Below, in pieces: positions 27,361 through 34,904 of a DNA stretch of 64,000 bases. Source of the stretch: Bradymonas sediminis (GTDB lineage Bacteria > Myxococcota_A > Bradymonadia > Bradymonadales > Bradymonadaceae); NCBI RefSeq assembly GCF_003258315.1, contig NZ_CP030032.1:4032501-4096500 (forward strand), given 5' to 3'. The position numbers and the translations under genes are program-made. The notes beneath the pieces were generated by a model. It ran no database searches, had not been told where the DNA came from, and was given only the letters and a program-made list of their open reading frames with translations. Position 1 is the stretch's first letter; every line of letters begins with the position of its first letter.

Positions 27361-27879
27361 CTAGCGCCGCCCGACGCGGCTGCGGCGGCGCAGCATGCGC
27401 AGCGTCTCGGCCGGGTGGCCGAACACCTCGTGCAGGCGCCGATTCGCGTCGCGAACCTCCGCCACAAGATCGTCGGCGATCAGGTCGACCAGCGCAAAGG
27501 CCGCCGGATGCCCGGCCTCAAAGAGCTCCTCAAATTCGGGGCGCGTCAGCCTCAATAATTGGCTGCGCTCCAGCGCGATGCCCGCGCTGGCATGGCGCCA
27601 TGAGTGAACCAGCGACGAGAGCGTCAAGAAGGTGCCCGGGGCTGCATACTGATCTTCGCGATGCCCATCTGGCTGCACGCGATAATTGATCTGCACCCGC
27701 CCCGACACCAAAATATACGCCGCGTCCTTCGCCTCTCCGGGTGACCAGATGGCCTGGCCCGGCAGCACCGTCAGCGGCTCGCAGGCCGCGACAAGCGCGC
27801 GCGCGTCGTCGGCCTGCAAGCGCGCAAAGAACGCGCTCTCCCCTATTTTGTCGAATATAACCTGCTCGGAATTGCCCAT
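27361..27879 (-). CDS. cyclic nucleotide-binding domain protein (degenerate phosphate cassette)
   Basis: A 172-residue protein consisting of one cNMP-binding beta-roll plus a C-terminal helix, with no DNA-binding domain. The roll is recognisable from 'LTVLPGQAIWSPGEAKDAAYILVSGRVQINY'. In the phosphate-binding cassette the Arg is kept ('SWRHASAG'), but the usual Gly-Glu is replaced ('GTFLTLSSL'), so cAMP affinity is doubtful. AGGAG precedes the ATG by 7 bases. It starts 19 bp after the stop of the neighbouring cNMP protein gene, so the two are almost certainly one operon and may form a heteromer. Confidence 0.85.
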   Translation of the reverse strand: MGNSEQVIFDKIGESAFFARLQADDARALVAACEPLTVLPGQAIWSPGEAKDAAYILVSGRVQINYRVQPDGHREDQYAAPGTFLTLSSLVHSWRHASAGIALERSQLLRLTRPEFEELFEAGHPAAFALVDLIADDLVAEVRDANRRLHEVFGHPAETLRMLRRRSRVGRR

Positions 27880-27898
27880 CTATTCTCCTGACGAATGC

Positions 27899-28444
27899 TC
27901 ACGCCTTCTTGAGGCGCCCGAGCATATCGTGGACCTGGGATTCGAAATCATCGAGAAACTCCGCCGGGTCCGCGAAGACCTCGTTGACCCGGGCCTCCGT
28001 GCGGCGCCGACGCTCCCCAAGGATGCGCGCAAGCTGGAGAACCACACGGTACGCGGCCATGCTTTTGGCCTCGCGCAGCGCATGAAACGCGGCGTGGCTC
28101 AGGCGCAGAAGAGTCGCGTCCTGGGTGACCTCGACGCTCGCCGAGCGCACGCCCCCGCCGATCAGCGAAATCTCGCCAACCACCGACCCCGCCCCCAGCG
28201 TCGCCAGCTGGATATTCGCCCCGGCCGGCCCCAGTGACTGCACCTGCACCTCGCCAATCGCCACGATATAAAGGGCGTCGGCCTGGCTGCCCTGGCGAAA
28301 TAACTGCGCGCCGCGCGCCACCTTCACCACCTCGCAGGCGTCGACGATCTCGGCGATTTCGGCCGCCGATAGGGCGTCAAAAAGCTCGAGACTCGCGATG
28401 ATCGCCTGCGGGTCAAGCCTGTCGGAATCGTGATTCGAGCTCAT
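27899..28444 (-). CDS. cyclic nucleotide-binding domain protein
   Basis: A 181-residue single-domain cNMP-binding protein. Residues ~20-135 form the beta-roll ('LFDALSAAEIAEIVDACEVV', 'GAQLFRQGSQADALYIVAIG'), and the phosphate cassette 'GEISLIGGGVRSASVEV' has both the Glu and the Arg needed to bind the cyclic phosphate. The C-terminal 45 residues are helical, with no helix-turn-helix, so it is not a CRP-type regulator by itself. It is the first gene of a two-gene unit with the degenerate paralogue. The FHA-GAF adenylate cyclase 18 kb away is a candidate source of ligand (inference). Confidence 0.9.
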   Translation of the reverse strand: MSSNHDSDRLDPQAIIASLELFDALSAAEIAEIVDACEVVKVARGAQLFRQGSQADALYIVAIGEVQVQSLGPAGANIQLATLGAGSVVGEISLIGGGVRSASVEVTQDATLLRLSHAAFHALREAKSMAAYRVVLQLARILGERRRRTEARVNEVFADPAEFLDDFESQVHDMLGRLKKA

Positions 28445-28632
28445 CAGCCTAATACCCGAGTGGGAGGAATATGCGCCTCAGCGCCCGCAATGGAAGACGC
28501 GCTCACCGAGAACGCCACCTGTCTTAAAAATACATGCTCCGTGAGCCTATAACCCTAACGTATGCCCATGGCGCGTGACAAGATATAACTCACTTCCCCC
28601 CTCGGACACCAACAGAGATGCCCCAAAAAAAC

Positions 28633-28664
28633 GAGGCCGCGACTCTCGCCGGAGCCGCGGCCTC
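28633..28664 (-). terminator. rho-independent terminator of the endonuclease I gene
   Basis: A 9-bp stem (GAGGCCGCG / CGCGGCCTC) with a 14-base loop. On the minus strand it is followed by a seven-T run (the A-run at 28625-28631). It lies 29 bp after the stop at 28694. Confidence 0.85.
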
Positions 28665-28693
28665 ATCCATTGTCTCAGGCGCCTAGGCCCGGC

Positions 28694-29932
28694 TTAATAA
28701 TCGCTGATCTTCTCGACAAGATGCGGCCAGTCGATAAAGAAGTTCCGGTTTTTCTGGGCCTCCTCGACGGCGTCATTTCGCGCGCGCTCGGCGTCATCGA
28801 CCGGGTCCAGCACGTGCCAGGCGCGCATCGCCGCCTCCTCGTCCGCCCGCATCGAATAATCGTAGACCACCGAGAAATACAGCATCGCGCGCGCCACGTT
28901 GCCCTTGTGCTCATCGCGCGGCTCAAAGCGGATCTCACCGGCGGCGTTCGCGCCGAGTTTTGACCCACCCTCGCTCCAATCAACGTCGACGACATCGTCA
29001 AAATAATAGCTGCTGCGCTTCGAGTTCGACATCGCGTCGACCACGAATAAATGATGGATATCGGACTTCGCGACCCCTGAGGCGCCGCGGCTCTGCGGCC
29101 AGGTATGCTCGGTATTATAGTCGTGGCGACTCTGCGCATCCCGCCGGCCGCTGACGAACGCCCGGCGTCCTGTATACGCGCATTCAATCTCGTCATCGGC
29201 GCCCACGTGGGCCATATCATATTCGAAAATAAAATCGCGCGCGCCGTCATAATTGAGGCTGCGATGGCTGTGATGCGTGGCCTTTAGCGCCCGTCGAAGA
29301 TCATCTTCGCTCAGGTCGTCATAGGGACTCTCAGTCGCGACGGCCTCGCCGCTATCGGGGCTTGAGTCTCCGCCCGCGTCACTCTCGCCGGGGTCGACGC
29401 CCTTACACGGTCCGGCCAAACACTCGAGCACGAATTCAAACGCCGCCTCGACGTCGCTCTGGTTGGCCAATTCGAGCCGATACTCTCCCCCGTCGTAAAA
29501 CTCCCAGCCGCTCTCCAAGCGGTCTTTCTGATAGGGAATATGCGCGTCTTCCCCGCTCCCCGGCGAGGAATAGACCAGGGCGCGCGTCTTGCCGGGCCGG
29601 TACATCGTTAACCGCGGGCTCCAGGCCTCGTCGCCCCTGGGGCGAAACCACATCACCACCGTGTCGCCTTCGTCGGCGATAAGCCGAAGACTCAGCGAAG
29701 CATTGGCCGCAACCACACCCTCGAAATGAGCTCCGCTGGTGTGAATGACATCCGGGACCCCCTCAGGGTTCGACTCAGCATCCGCGTTATCGGACTTCCC
29801 GCTGGAGCCACCGGTATTGGTGCCCTCCTGGGGCGCCGACGTCGCCTCGCGATGGTCCGAGTCAACGCCGCAAGCCGACACCGCAAGGGAGAGAAAAAGT
29901 ACGACGAAAAACTGCTGCGAAAATCGTCTCAT
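28694..29932 (-). CDS. secreted endonuclease I lipoprotein, paralogue 1 (with N-terminal PPC-like domain)
   Basis: A 412-residue lipoprotein nuclease. The signal peptide 'MRRFSQQFFVVLFLSLAVSAC' ends in the lipobox V-S-A-C. A Ser/Gly/Asp linker is followed by a beta domain of PPC style at ~60-170 ('SGAHFEGVVAANASLSLRLI', 'SGWEFYDGGEYRLELANQS'), a second acidic linker and an endonuclease I (His-Me finger, Vvn/EndA type) domain from ~205. The active-site elements 'NTEHTWPQSRGASG', 'DIHHLF' and 'HKGNVARAMLYFSV' are intact. These enzymes cut DNA without sequence preference outside the cytoplasm. It is the longest of four paralogues and the only one with the extra PPC-like domain. It is separated from the other three by clpP and a lipoprotein gene. 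Confidence 0.93.
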   Translation of the reverse strand: MRRFSQQFFVVLFLSLAVSACGVDSDHREATSAPQEGTNTGGSSGKSDNADAESNPEGVPDVIHTSGAHFEGVVAANASLSLRLIADEGDTVVMWFRPRGDEAWSPRLTMYRPGKTRALVYSSPGSGEDAHIPYQKDRLESGWEFYDGGEYRLELANQSDVEAAFEFVLECLAGPCKGVDPGESDAGGDSSPDSGEAVATESPYDDLSEDDLRRALKATHHSHRSLNYDGARDFIFEYDMAHVGADDEIECAYTGRRAFVSGRRDAQSRHDYNTEHTWPQSRGASGVAKSDIHHLFVVDAMSNSKRSSYYFDDVVDVDWSEGGSKLGANAAGEIRFEPRDEHKGNVARAMLYFSVVYDYSMRADEEAAMRAWHVLDPVDDAERARNDAVEEAQKNRNFFIDWPHLVEKISDY

Positions 29933-30050
29933 AAACTAACTACGGGCATGAGGAGCAAGAAAAGACCGGCTGACAGCCAACCTATATAGCATAGTCGGCG
30001 CGTGGCAGTCTCCGGTCAAAGCAGCGTCGACGAGGCTCGCCGCGCCGGGC

Positions 30051-30674
30051 TCACTCGGGAGCGGGGGCGCAGCGAAATTTCGCGCGGAAAGATCCCTCGG
30101 GGACCGCCCCCGGGTTTCGCCACGGAAAGACAAGCGCGTCATTGCAGACAAGCTCAATCTGGGCGCCCTGGCGACTCGCGCGGCATTGATAATCCACCAT
30201 ATGCCGCGCGCTCTGCGCGATGACCTGAATCATCGGATAGACCTCGCCGTCGAAGTCCACGCTGATCGCCGAGGCGCTCGCGCCGTAGCGCGCGTCTTCG
30301 GGGCCGAAGGTCATCTCGGGCACCGGGCCCAACGCGGAGGAGCCATCGCCGGGCTGAAATTCGAGGGGGAGTTGGGCGGTGAGGATATGGGACTGCTCGG
30401 CCTGGGCCTCGGTCGACAAATCGAAGGCGGCGGGCACCACGATATGAAGGGTGGTTTCTCCCGCGCGCGTCACCGGCTCGCAGGTCGCATCCATCAACTC
30501 AAAGCTGCGCATACGGGCGCCCACGGCAAAGTCCATCGTGCCGGTAGAGACGCCCGTCGGCTCGACCGAGGGGGCCTCGGTCGAGCAAGCCCCCGCGCTC
30601 GCGGCGAGCGCCGCGATAAAGAGTGCGCGACAAGCGCCTCGCCCGGGGGTTGATTTAAGGAAAGTGTCGATCAC
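30051..30674 (-). CDS. small lipoprotein coupled to clpP
   Basis: A 207-residue lipoprotein starting at GTG 30674; this GTG overlaps the clpP stop codon (GTGA), implying translational coupling. '[15 protein letters not shown]' ends in the lipobox S-A-G-A-C at about residue 30. The mature part has three further Cys ('DATCEPVTR', 'YQCRAS', '[10 protein letters not shown]'), is beta-rich and belongs to no family I recognise. Coupling of an envelope lipoprotein to clpP is odd; clpX usually occupies this place in other bacteria. Confidence 0.78.
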   Translation of the reverse strand: MIDTFLKSTPGRGACRALFIAALAASAGACSTEAPSVEPTGVSTGTMDFAVGARMRSFELMDATCEPVTRAGETTLHIVVPAAFDLSTEAQAEQSHILTAQLPLEFQPGDGSSALGPVPEMTFGPEDARYGASASAISVDFDGEVYPMIQVIAQSARHMVDYQCRASRQGAQIELVCNDALVFPWRNPGAVPEGSFRAKFRCAPAPE

Positions 30675-31306
30675 TTTTTCGCGGACTTCTTCGCTTCGGC
30701 TTTCGCCTTTCCTTCGGCCGGATGATTCTCAATGACCGTGTCGATAAGCCCGTATTCTTTGGCCTCCGCAGCGCTCATATAATAATCGCGGTCGGTGTCC
30801 TTCTCGATGCGCTCCATCGACTGGCCGGTGTGGTTGACCAGGATTTGGTTGAGGCGCTCACGCAGGCGCAGGATCTCGCGGGCCTGAATGTCGATATCGG
30901 TGGCCTGCCCGCCCATGCCGCCGCGCATCAGCGGCTGATGGATCAGGATGCGCGAGTTCGGCAGCGCGAAGCGCTTGCCCTTCTGACCAGCGGTCAAAAG
31001 CAGCGCGCCCATCGAGGCCGCCTGGCCCATGCAGATCGTCGAGATCTCGGGGTTCACATATTGCATGGTGTCGTAGATCGCCATGCCCGCGGTGACGCTG
31101 CCGCCCGGGGAGTTGATATAGAGGCTGATCTCTTTATCTGGGTCCTCGCTCTCCAGATACAGAAGTTGAGCGATGATGCTATTGGCGACATCATCGGTGA
31201 CCGGCGTGCCCAAGAAAATGATCCGGTCTTTAAGCAGCCGGCTGAAAATATCCCAGCCGCGCTCGCCGCGGTGTGTTTGCTCAACTACGGAAGGAATGAA
31301 TCCCAT
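30671..31306 (-). CDS. clpP: ATP-dependent Clp protease proteolytic subunit
   Basis: The serine peptidase chamber of the Clp protease. At 211 residues it carries the complete triad: S98 in '[11 protein letters not shown]', H123 in '[12 protein letters not shown]' and D172 in '[10 protein letters not shown]', with the oxyanion segment '[12 protein letters not shown]'. N-terminal '[20 protein letters not shown]' is the usual ClpP start, so the ATG at 31306 is right. The C-terminal Lys/Ala-rich tail ('[12 protein letters not shown]') is not part of the conserved fold. No clpX or tig lies in this window next to it. It is flanked on both sides by endonuclease I lipoprotein genes. Confidence 0.97.
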   Translation of the reverse strand: MGFIPSVVEQTHRGERGWDIFSRLLKDRIIFLGTPVTDDVANSIIAQLLYLESEDPDKEISLYINSPGGSVTAGMAIYDTMQYVNPEISTICMGQAASMGALLLTAGQKGKRFALPNSRILIHQPLMRGGMGGQATDIDIQAREILRLRERLNQILVNHTGQSMERIEKDTDRDYYMSAAEAKEYGLIDTVIENHPAEGKAKAEAKKSAKK

Positions 31307-31552
31307 TTTAATTACCTATCAGTGAGAATATAAATTCGGAATCTATCACATTATTCAGCGACATCGTGGGCTCTCGGCGCGCGACGCCCACCGACCTCGC
31401 TTTCCATAACCAACGGGGAGCGGATTATGTTTCAACTCAGCGCGACTGTCCACCCTTGCCCCGCTTTAATATCATTCGCCCCGCGCCACGATTTTCAAGT
31501 AATCAATGGCGCGGTGCTTAAATTCGTCGAAAACCGCCGCGACGAAATGACC

Positions 31553-32692
31553 TCAGAAGTCTGAGATTTGGTCCACCAACTCGGGGTGATCGATAAAGAA
31601 GTTGCGGCTATTTTGCGCCTCGGCGAGTACGTCGTGGCGCGCGCGCTCGGCGGCATCGACCGGGTCGTCGATATGCCATTGGCGCAGCGTCGCGAACGTG
31701 GCGCCAGACGGCATCTCGACGCTTCCTCGCTCACCATATACCACCGCAAAATAGAACATCGCCCGCGCCACATTGCCCTTATGGACATCGCGCGGCTCAA
31801 AGACCTGATCGCCCTGCGCGCTGAAGCCGAGCTTAGAGCCACCCTCACTCCAACTTCCAGACCCCTGCACGACGCCAAAGGGATGGCTGCCGCGTCGACT
31901 ATTGGCCTGCGCATCCGTGATAAAAAGATGATGCAGGTCGGCCTTGGCAACCCCGCTGGCGCCGTGGCTTTGGGGCCAGGTATGCTCGGTATTGAGATCG
32001 TGTTGGCTATACGCGTTGCCCCGCCCCGTCACGATCGCGGTTCGCCCCGTATAAACGCATTCGACCTCTCCATCGGCGCCGACATTATCCATCGCGTATT
32101 GGAACATAACATCACGCGCAGACCCATACCCCAGGTCCGTATGACAATCATGGGAGTCACGCAGCACAGCTTTGAGCGCGTCGTCGGTCAATGCACCGTA
32201 GGTCGTAAAGTCGAACACGCACGGATCAACGCTCGCGTCCTCGTCGACGTCGCCCGCGTCGCTCGCATCTTCGACGTCTTCGGCATCGCTCGTATCTTCG
32301 ACATCTTCGACGTCTTCGGCATCGCTCGCATCTTCGACGTCTTCGACGTCTTCGGCATCGCTCGTATCTTCGACGTCTTCGACGTCTTCGGCATCGCTCG
32401 TATCTTCGACGTCTTCGGCATCGCTCGTATCCTCGACATCTTCGACATCTTCGACGTCACGGGCATCCTCGACGTCACGGGCATCCTCGACGTCACTGTC
32501 GCCATCGGCGTCTTGCGCCGCGTCCTGCCCGCCGGCATCAGCCGTGGCGTCACCCGTATCGGGCTCACCGGCCGCATCGGAGAGCACGTCGGCCTCGGTC
32601 ACATCACCTGAATTCCCGCTGTCGTCGGAGCACGCAGGCGCCGACAAAGCGAAGACAAGAAGCAGCAGAATAAGACGGGAAAACCTTTTCAT
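31553..32692 (-). CDS. secreted endonuclease I lipoprotein, paralogue 2 (acidic VED-repeat linker)
   Basis: A 379-residue lipoprotein: signal 'MKRFSRLILLLLVFALSAPAC', lipid-bearing Cys21. The linker (residues ~22-155) is almost pure Asp/Glu/Val/Ala/Ser, dominated by tandem V-E-D triplets and a 12-residue unit (T-S-D-A-E-D-V-E-D-V-E-D). The C-terminal endonuclease I domain (~160-379) has 'NTEHTWPQSHGASG', 'DLHHLFITD' and 'HKGNVARAMFYFAV', all active-site elements intact. An acidic tether would keep the nuclease away from the membrane and could bind divalent cations (inference). It probably forms an operon with paralogues 3 and 4 upstream (63-bp and 47-bp gaps). Confidence 0.93.
   Translation of the reverse strand: MKRFSRLILLLLVFALSAPACSDDSGNSGDVTEADVLSDAAGEPDTGDATADAGGQDAAQDADGDSDVEDARDVEDARDVEDVEDVEDTSDAEDVEDTSDAEDVEDVEDTSDAEDVEDVEDASDAEDVEDVEDTSDAEDVEDASDAGDVDEDASVDPCVFDFTTYGALTDDALKAVLRDSHDCHTDLGYGSARDVMFQYAMDNVGADGEVECVYTGRTAIVTGRGNAYSQHDLNTEHTWPQSHGASGVAKADLHHLFITDAQANSRRGSHPFGVVQGSGSWSEGGSKLGFSAQGDQVFEPRDVHKGNVARAMFYFAVVYGERGSVEMPSGATFATLRQWHIDDPVDAAERARHDVLAEAQNSRNFFIDHPELVDQISDF
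32234..32494 (-). repeat. in-gene tandem repeat encoding the acidic linker
   Basis: About 260 bp of nested 9-bp (GTCGAAGAC-type) and 36-bp tandem repeats inside the paralogue 2 coding sequence. It stays in frame because all units are multiples of three. This structure is prone to slippage and length change. Confidence 0.85.
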
Positions 32693-32755
32693 AGCACGAC
32701 TTTATGGTTGGAACGTTTAATCAAAAAGCTCAGGCTCGACCAGCGCGTTTAAGAC

Positions 32756-33712
32756 TCAGAAGTCTGAAATCTGGTCGACCAATTCGGGATAATCGATAAA
32801 GAAATTGCGACTCCTCTGCACGCCTTCAATCGCGTCGTTTCGCGCCCGCTCGGCGTCGTCGACCGGGTCGAGCACATGCCAGGCGCGCATCGCCGCTTCT
32901 TCATCGGCGTTGACCTCGTAATTATAGACCACCGAGAAATACAGAATCGCGCGCGCGACATTGCCCTTATGCTCATCGCGGGGCTCAAATCGGGTCTCGC
33001 CCGCGGCGTTGCGGCCCAACTTCGACCCGCCCTCGCTCCAGGTTACGTCCACGACATCGTCGAAGAAGTTATTGCTGCGCCGTGAGTTGACGGGCATATC
33101 GGTGATGAAGAGATGGTGCAGGTCGGCCTTGGCCACGCCCGACGCCCCGCGGCTCTGCGGCCAGGTATGCTCGGTATTATAATCATGCTGGCTCTGCGCG
33201 TTGCTGCGGTCATCGACGAACGCGGTGCGCCCGGTATAGACGCACTCGATCTGGCCAGTTGGCCCGTTATTGGCCATCTCATATTCAAAAAGAAAGTCGC
33301 GCGCCGAGTCATAGCCGAGGTCGTCATGGCCCCGATGCGTCTGGCGCAGCGCGCCCTTGAGCGAGCCGTCGGTCAACCCGCTAAAGGGGTTCTCCGGGGT
33401 GCCGTTAGTGTCCGGCTCATCGCTCCCAACATCCGGCGTCCCCAGGTCTTCGCCACTATCTTCGTCGCCCGTAGCGTCCTTCGGCTCCACGTCCGCGGAG
33501 GCCGCGTCTTTTTCCTCGGGGTCGACATCCTCCTCCCCGTTGGAGCGCCCATCTTCGGAGGCCGTATCCTGCGATGCATCCGTATTTTCACGAATATCCG
33601 ACACCACGTCGGCGCTGAGCGTCTCTCTCGGCGCGTTGCTATCCGCCGAGCAGGCCGGCGCGCTGATGGCGAGCATGAGGAGAAGAAGAAACTGCTGAGA
33701 AAACCTTTTCAT
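32756..33712 (-). CDS. secreted endonuclease I lipoprotein, paralogue 3
   Basis: A 318-residue lipoprotein: signal 'MKRFSQQFLLLLMLAISAPAC', lipid-bearing Cys21, an acidic non-repetitive linker of about 90 residues ('NGEEDVDPEEKDAASADVEP'), then an intact endonuclease I domain ('NTEHTWPQSRGASG', 'DLHHLFITDMPVNSRR', 'HKGNVARAILYFSV'). Its C-terminal half is closest to paralogue 1 (both share 'DDVVDV', 'WSEGGSKLG' and 'MRAWHVLDPVDDAERARND'). It sits between paralogues 2 and 4. A short conserved block, 'GACTTTATAGTTGGAACG' read on the plus strand, directly precedes its start and also that of paralogue 2. Confidence 0.93.
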   Translation of the reverse strand: MKRFSQQFLLLLMLAISAPACSADSNAPRETLSADVVSDIRENTDASQDTASEDGRSNGEEDVDPEEKDAASADVEPKDATGDEDSGEDLGTPDVGSDEPDTNGTPENPFSGLTDGSLKGALRQTHRGHDDLGYDSARDFLFEYEMANNGPTGQIECVYTGRTAFVDDRSNAQSQHDYNTEHTWPQSRGASGVAKADLHHLFITDMPVNSRRSNNFFDDVVDVTWSEGGSKLGRNAAGETRFEPRDEHKGNVARAILYFSVVYNYEVNADEEAAMRAWHVLDPVDDAERARNDAIEGVQRSRNFFIDYPELVDQISDF

Positions 33713-33759
33713 ATCAAGACTTTATAGTTGGAACGACAAATGATTAACTGGGGTTCAAC

Positions 33760-34629
33760 TTAGAAATTCGAAATCGAGTCGACCAGATCAGGTCGATCTA
33801 TAAAGAAGTTTCGACTCCGTTGAATTCCCTCGATGGCATCGTTGCGCGCGCGCTCCGCGTCGTCGACCGGATCCTGCACATGCCAGGCCCGCAGCGTCGC
33901 CTCCTCGTCGCGCGCGACTTGATGATTATAGGTCACCGCGAAATAGAAGATCGCGCGGGCCACATTGCCCTTATGCACGTCCCGCGGCTCAAAACGCTTG
34001 TGCCCGGAAGAGTCCGAGCCGAGCTTGGAGCCGCCCTCGCTCCAGCTTGCGTTGACCACATTTCCAAAAGACACGCTTCCTCGTTTTCCGTTGGCCGCGC
34101 CGTCAGTGATAAAGAGGTGATGCAGGTCGGAGCGCGCGACCCCCGAGGCCCCGCGGCTCTGCGGCCAGGTATGCTCGGTATTATACATCGGGTTCTGATT
34201 CTGGGCGTCCAATCGCCCCTCCACGAAGGCCTTTCGCCCGGTATAGACGCACTCGATCTGGCCGACCGCGCCGACATTGGCCATATCGTACTCGAACATA
34301 AAGTCACGGGCCGGGCCGTAGCCGAGGTCTCGATGACGGCGATTGGTCTGGCGCAGCGCGCTCTTCAGGGCGCTGTCGCGCAACCCCTCGTAGGGATCTT
34401 CTTCGACCTCGGCGACATCCGCCGGCGCCGCGTCGGCCGAGACGCCGTCTTCGGAAAGAACATCTTCGGCGACATCGCCCGCGTCAGCGCCGGCGTCGAC
34501 CTCAATCTGCGCGTCGGCGGTGATATCGGGCGAGTTCGTGTCGCCCGAGCCGGCGCTATCGTCGGAGCAAGCAGGCGCCGACAGCGCGGCGAATAAAAGC
34601 AATAAGCTAACAATCGAAAATCGTTTCAT
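33760..34629 (-). CDS. secreted endonuclease I lipoprotein, paralogue 4
   Basis: A 289-residue lipoprotein from the ATG at 34629 ('MKRFSIVSLLLLFAALSAPAC'); the longer open frame to 34851 lacks a signal at its start. Lipid-bearing Cys21 is followed by an acidic linker of ~60 residues ('VDAGADAGDVAEDVLSEDGV') and an endonuclease I domain with 'NTEHTWPQSRGASG', 'DLHHLFITDGAANGKRGS' and 'HKGNVARAIFYFAV'. It is the shortest paralogue and first in the run, so the operon promoter should lie in the 275-bp gap to the divergent AsmA/GT51 gene. Confidence 0.93.
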   Translation of the reverse strand: MKRFSIVSLLLLFAALSAPACSDDSAGSGDTNSPDITADAQIEVDAGADAGDVAEDVLSEDGVSADAAPADVAEVEEDPYEGLRDSALKSALRQTNRRHRDLGYGPARDFMFEYDMANVGAVGQIECVYTGRKAFVEGRLDAQNQNPMYNTEHTWPQSRGASGVARSDLHHLFITDGAANGKRGSVSFGNVVNASWSEGGSKLGSDSSGHKRFEPRDVHKGNVARAIFYFAVTYNHQVARDEEATLRAWHVQDPVDDAERARNDAIEGIQRSRNFFIDRPDLVDSISNF

Positions 34630-34904
34630 ATGATCGGTTGGGTTTGTGGAGGAGGGCAGAAACGGCGCTGAGGTGGGATTTCGCTCCAGCGCCAGGGCAC
34701 AATAGTCCTTTTCGCGCCGCGTTCCAAGAATCTTTCGTAGTCGCGCCAACAAGGGTATGAGATAAGCCGCCGAACCCGGCGGGTTTTGACGCCAGTCGAC
34801 CCGCAGCGGTGGATTAAAGTAGAATGCTCCGACATGCCTTTGAACGGGCATCTGACCGGCTCAAAGTCTGTAAATTTCGTCCTCGCCCTCAAAAGCAGTC
34901 AATC

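Noticed and set aside
32234-32494. CRISPR or intergenic satellite in the endonuclease region
   Set aside because: The repeats lie entirely inside a coding sequence, in frame, and encode the acidic linker.
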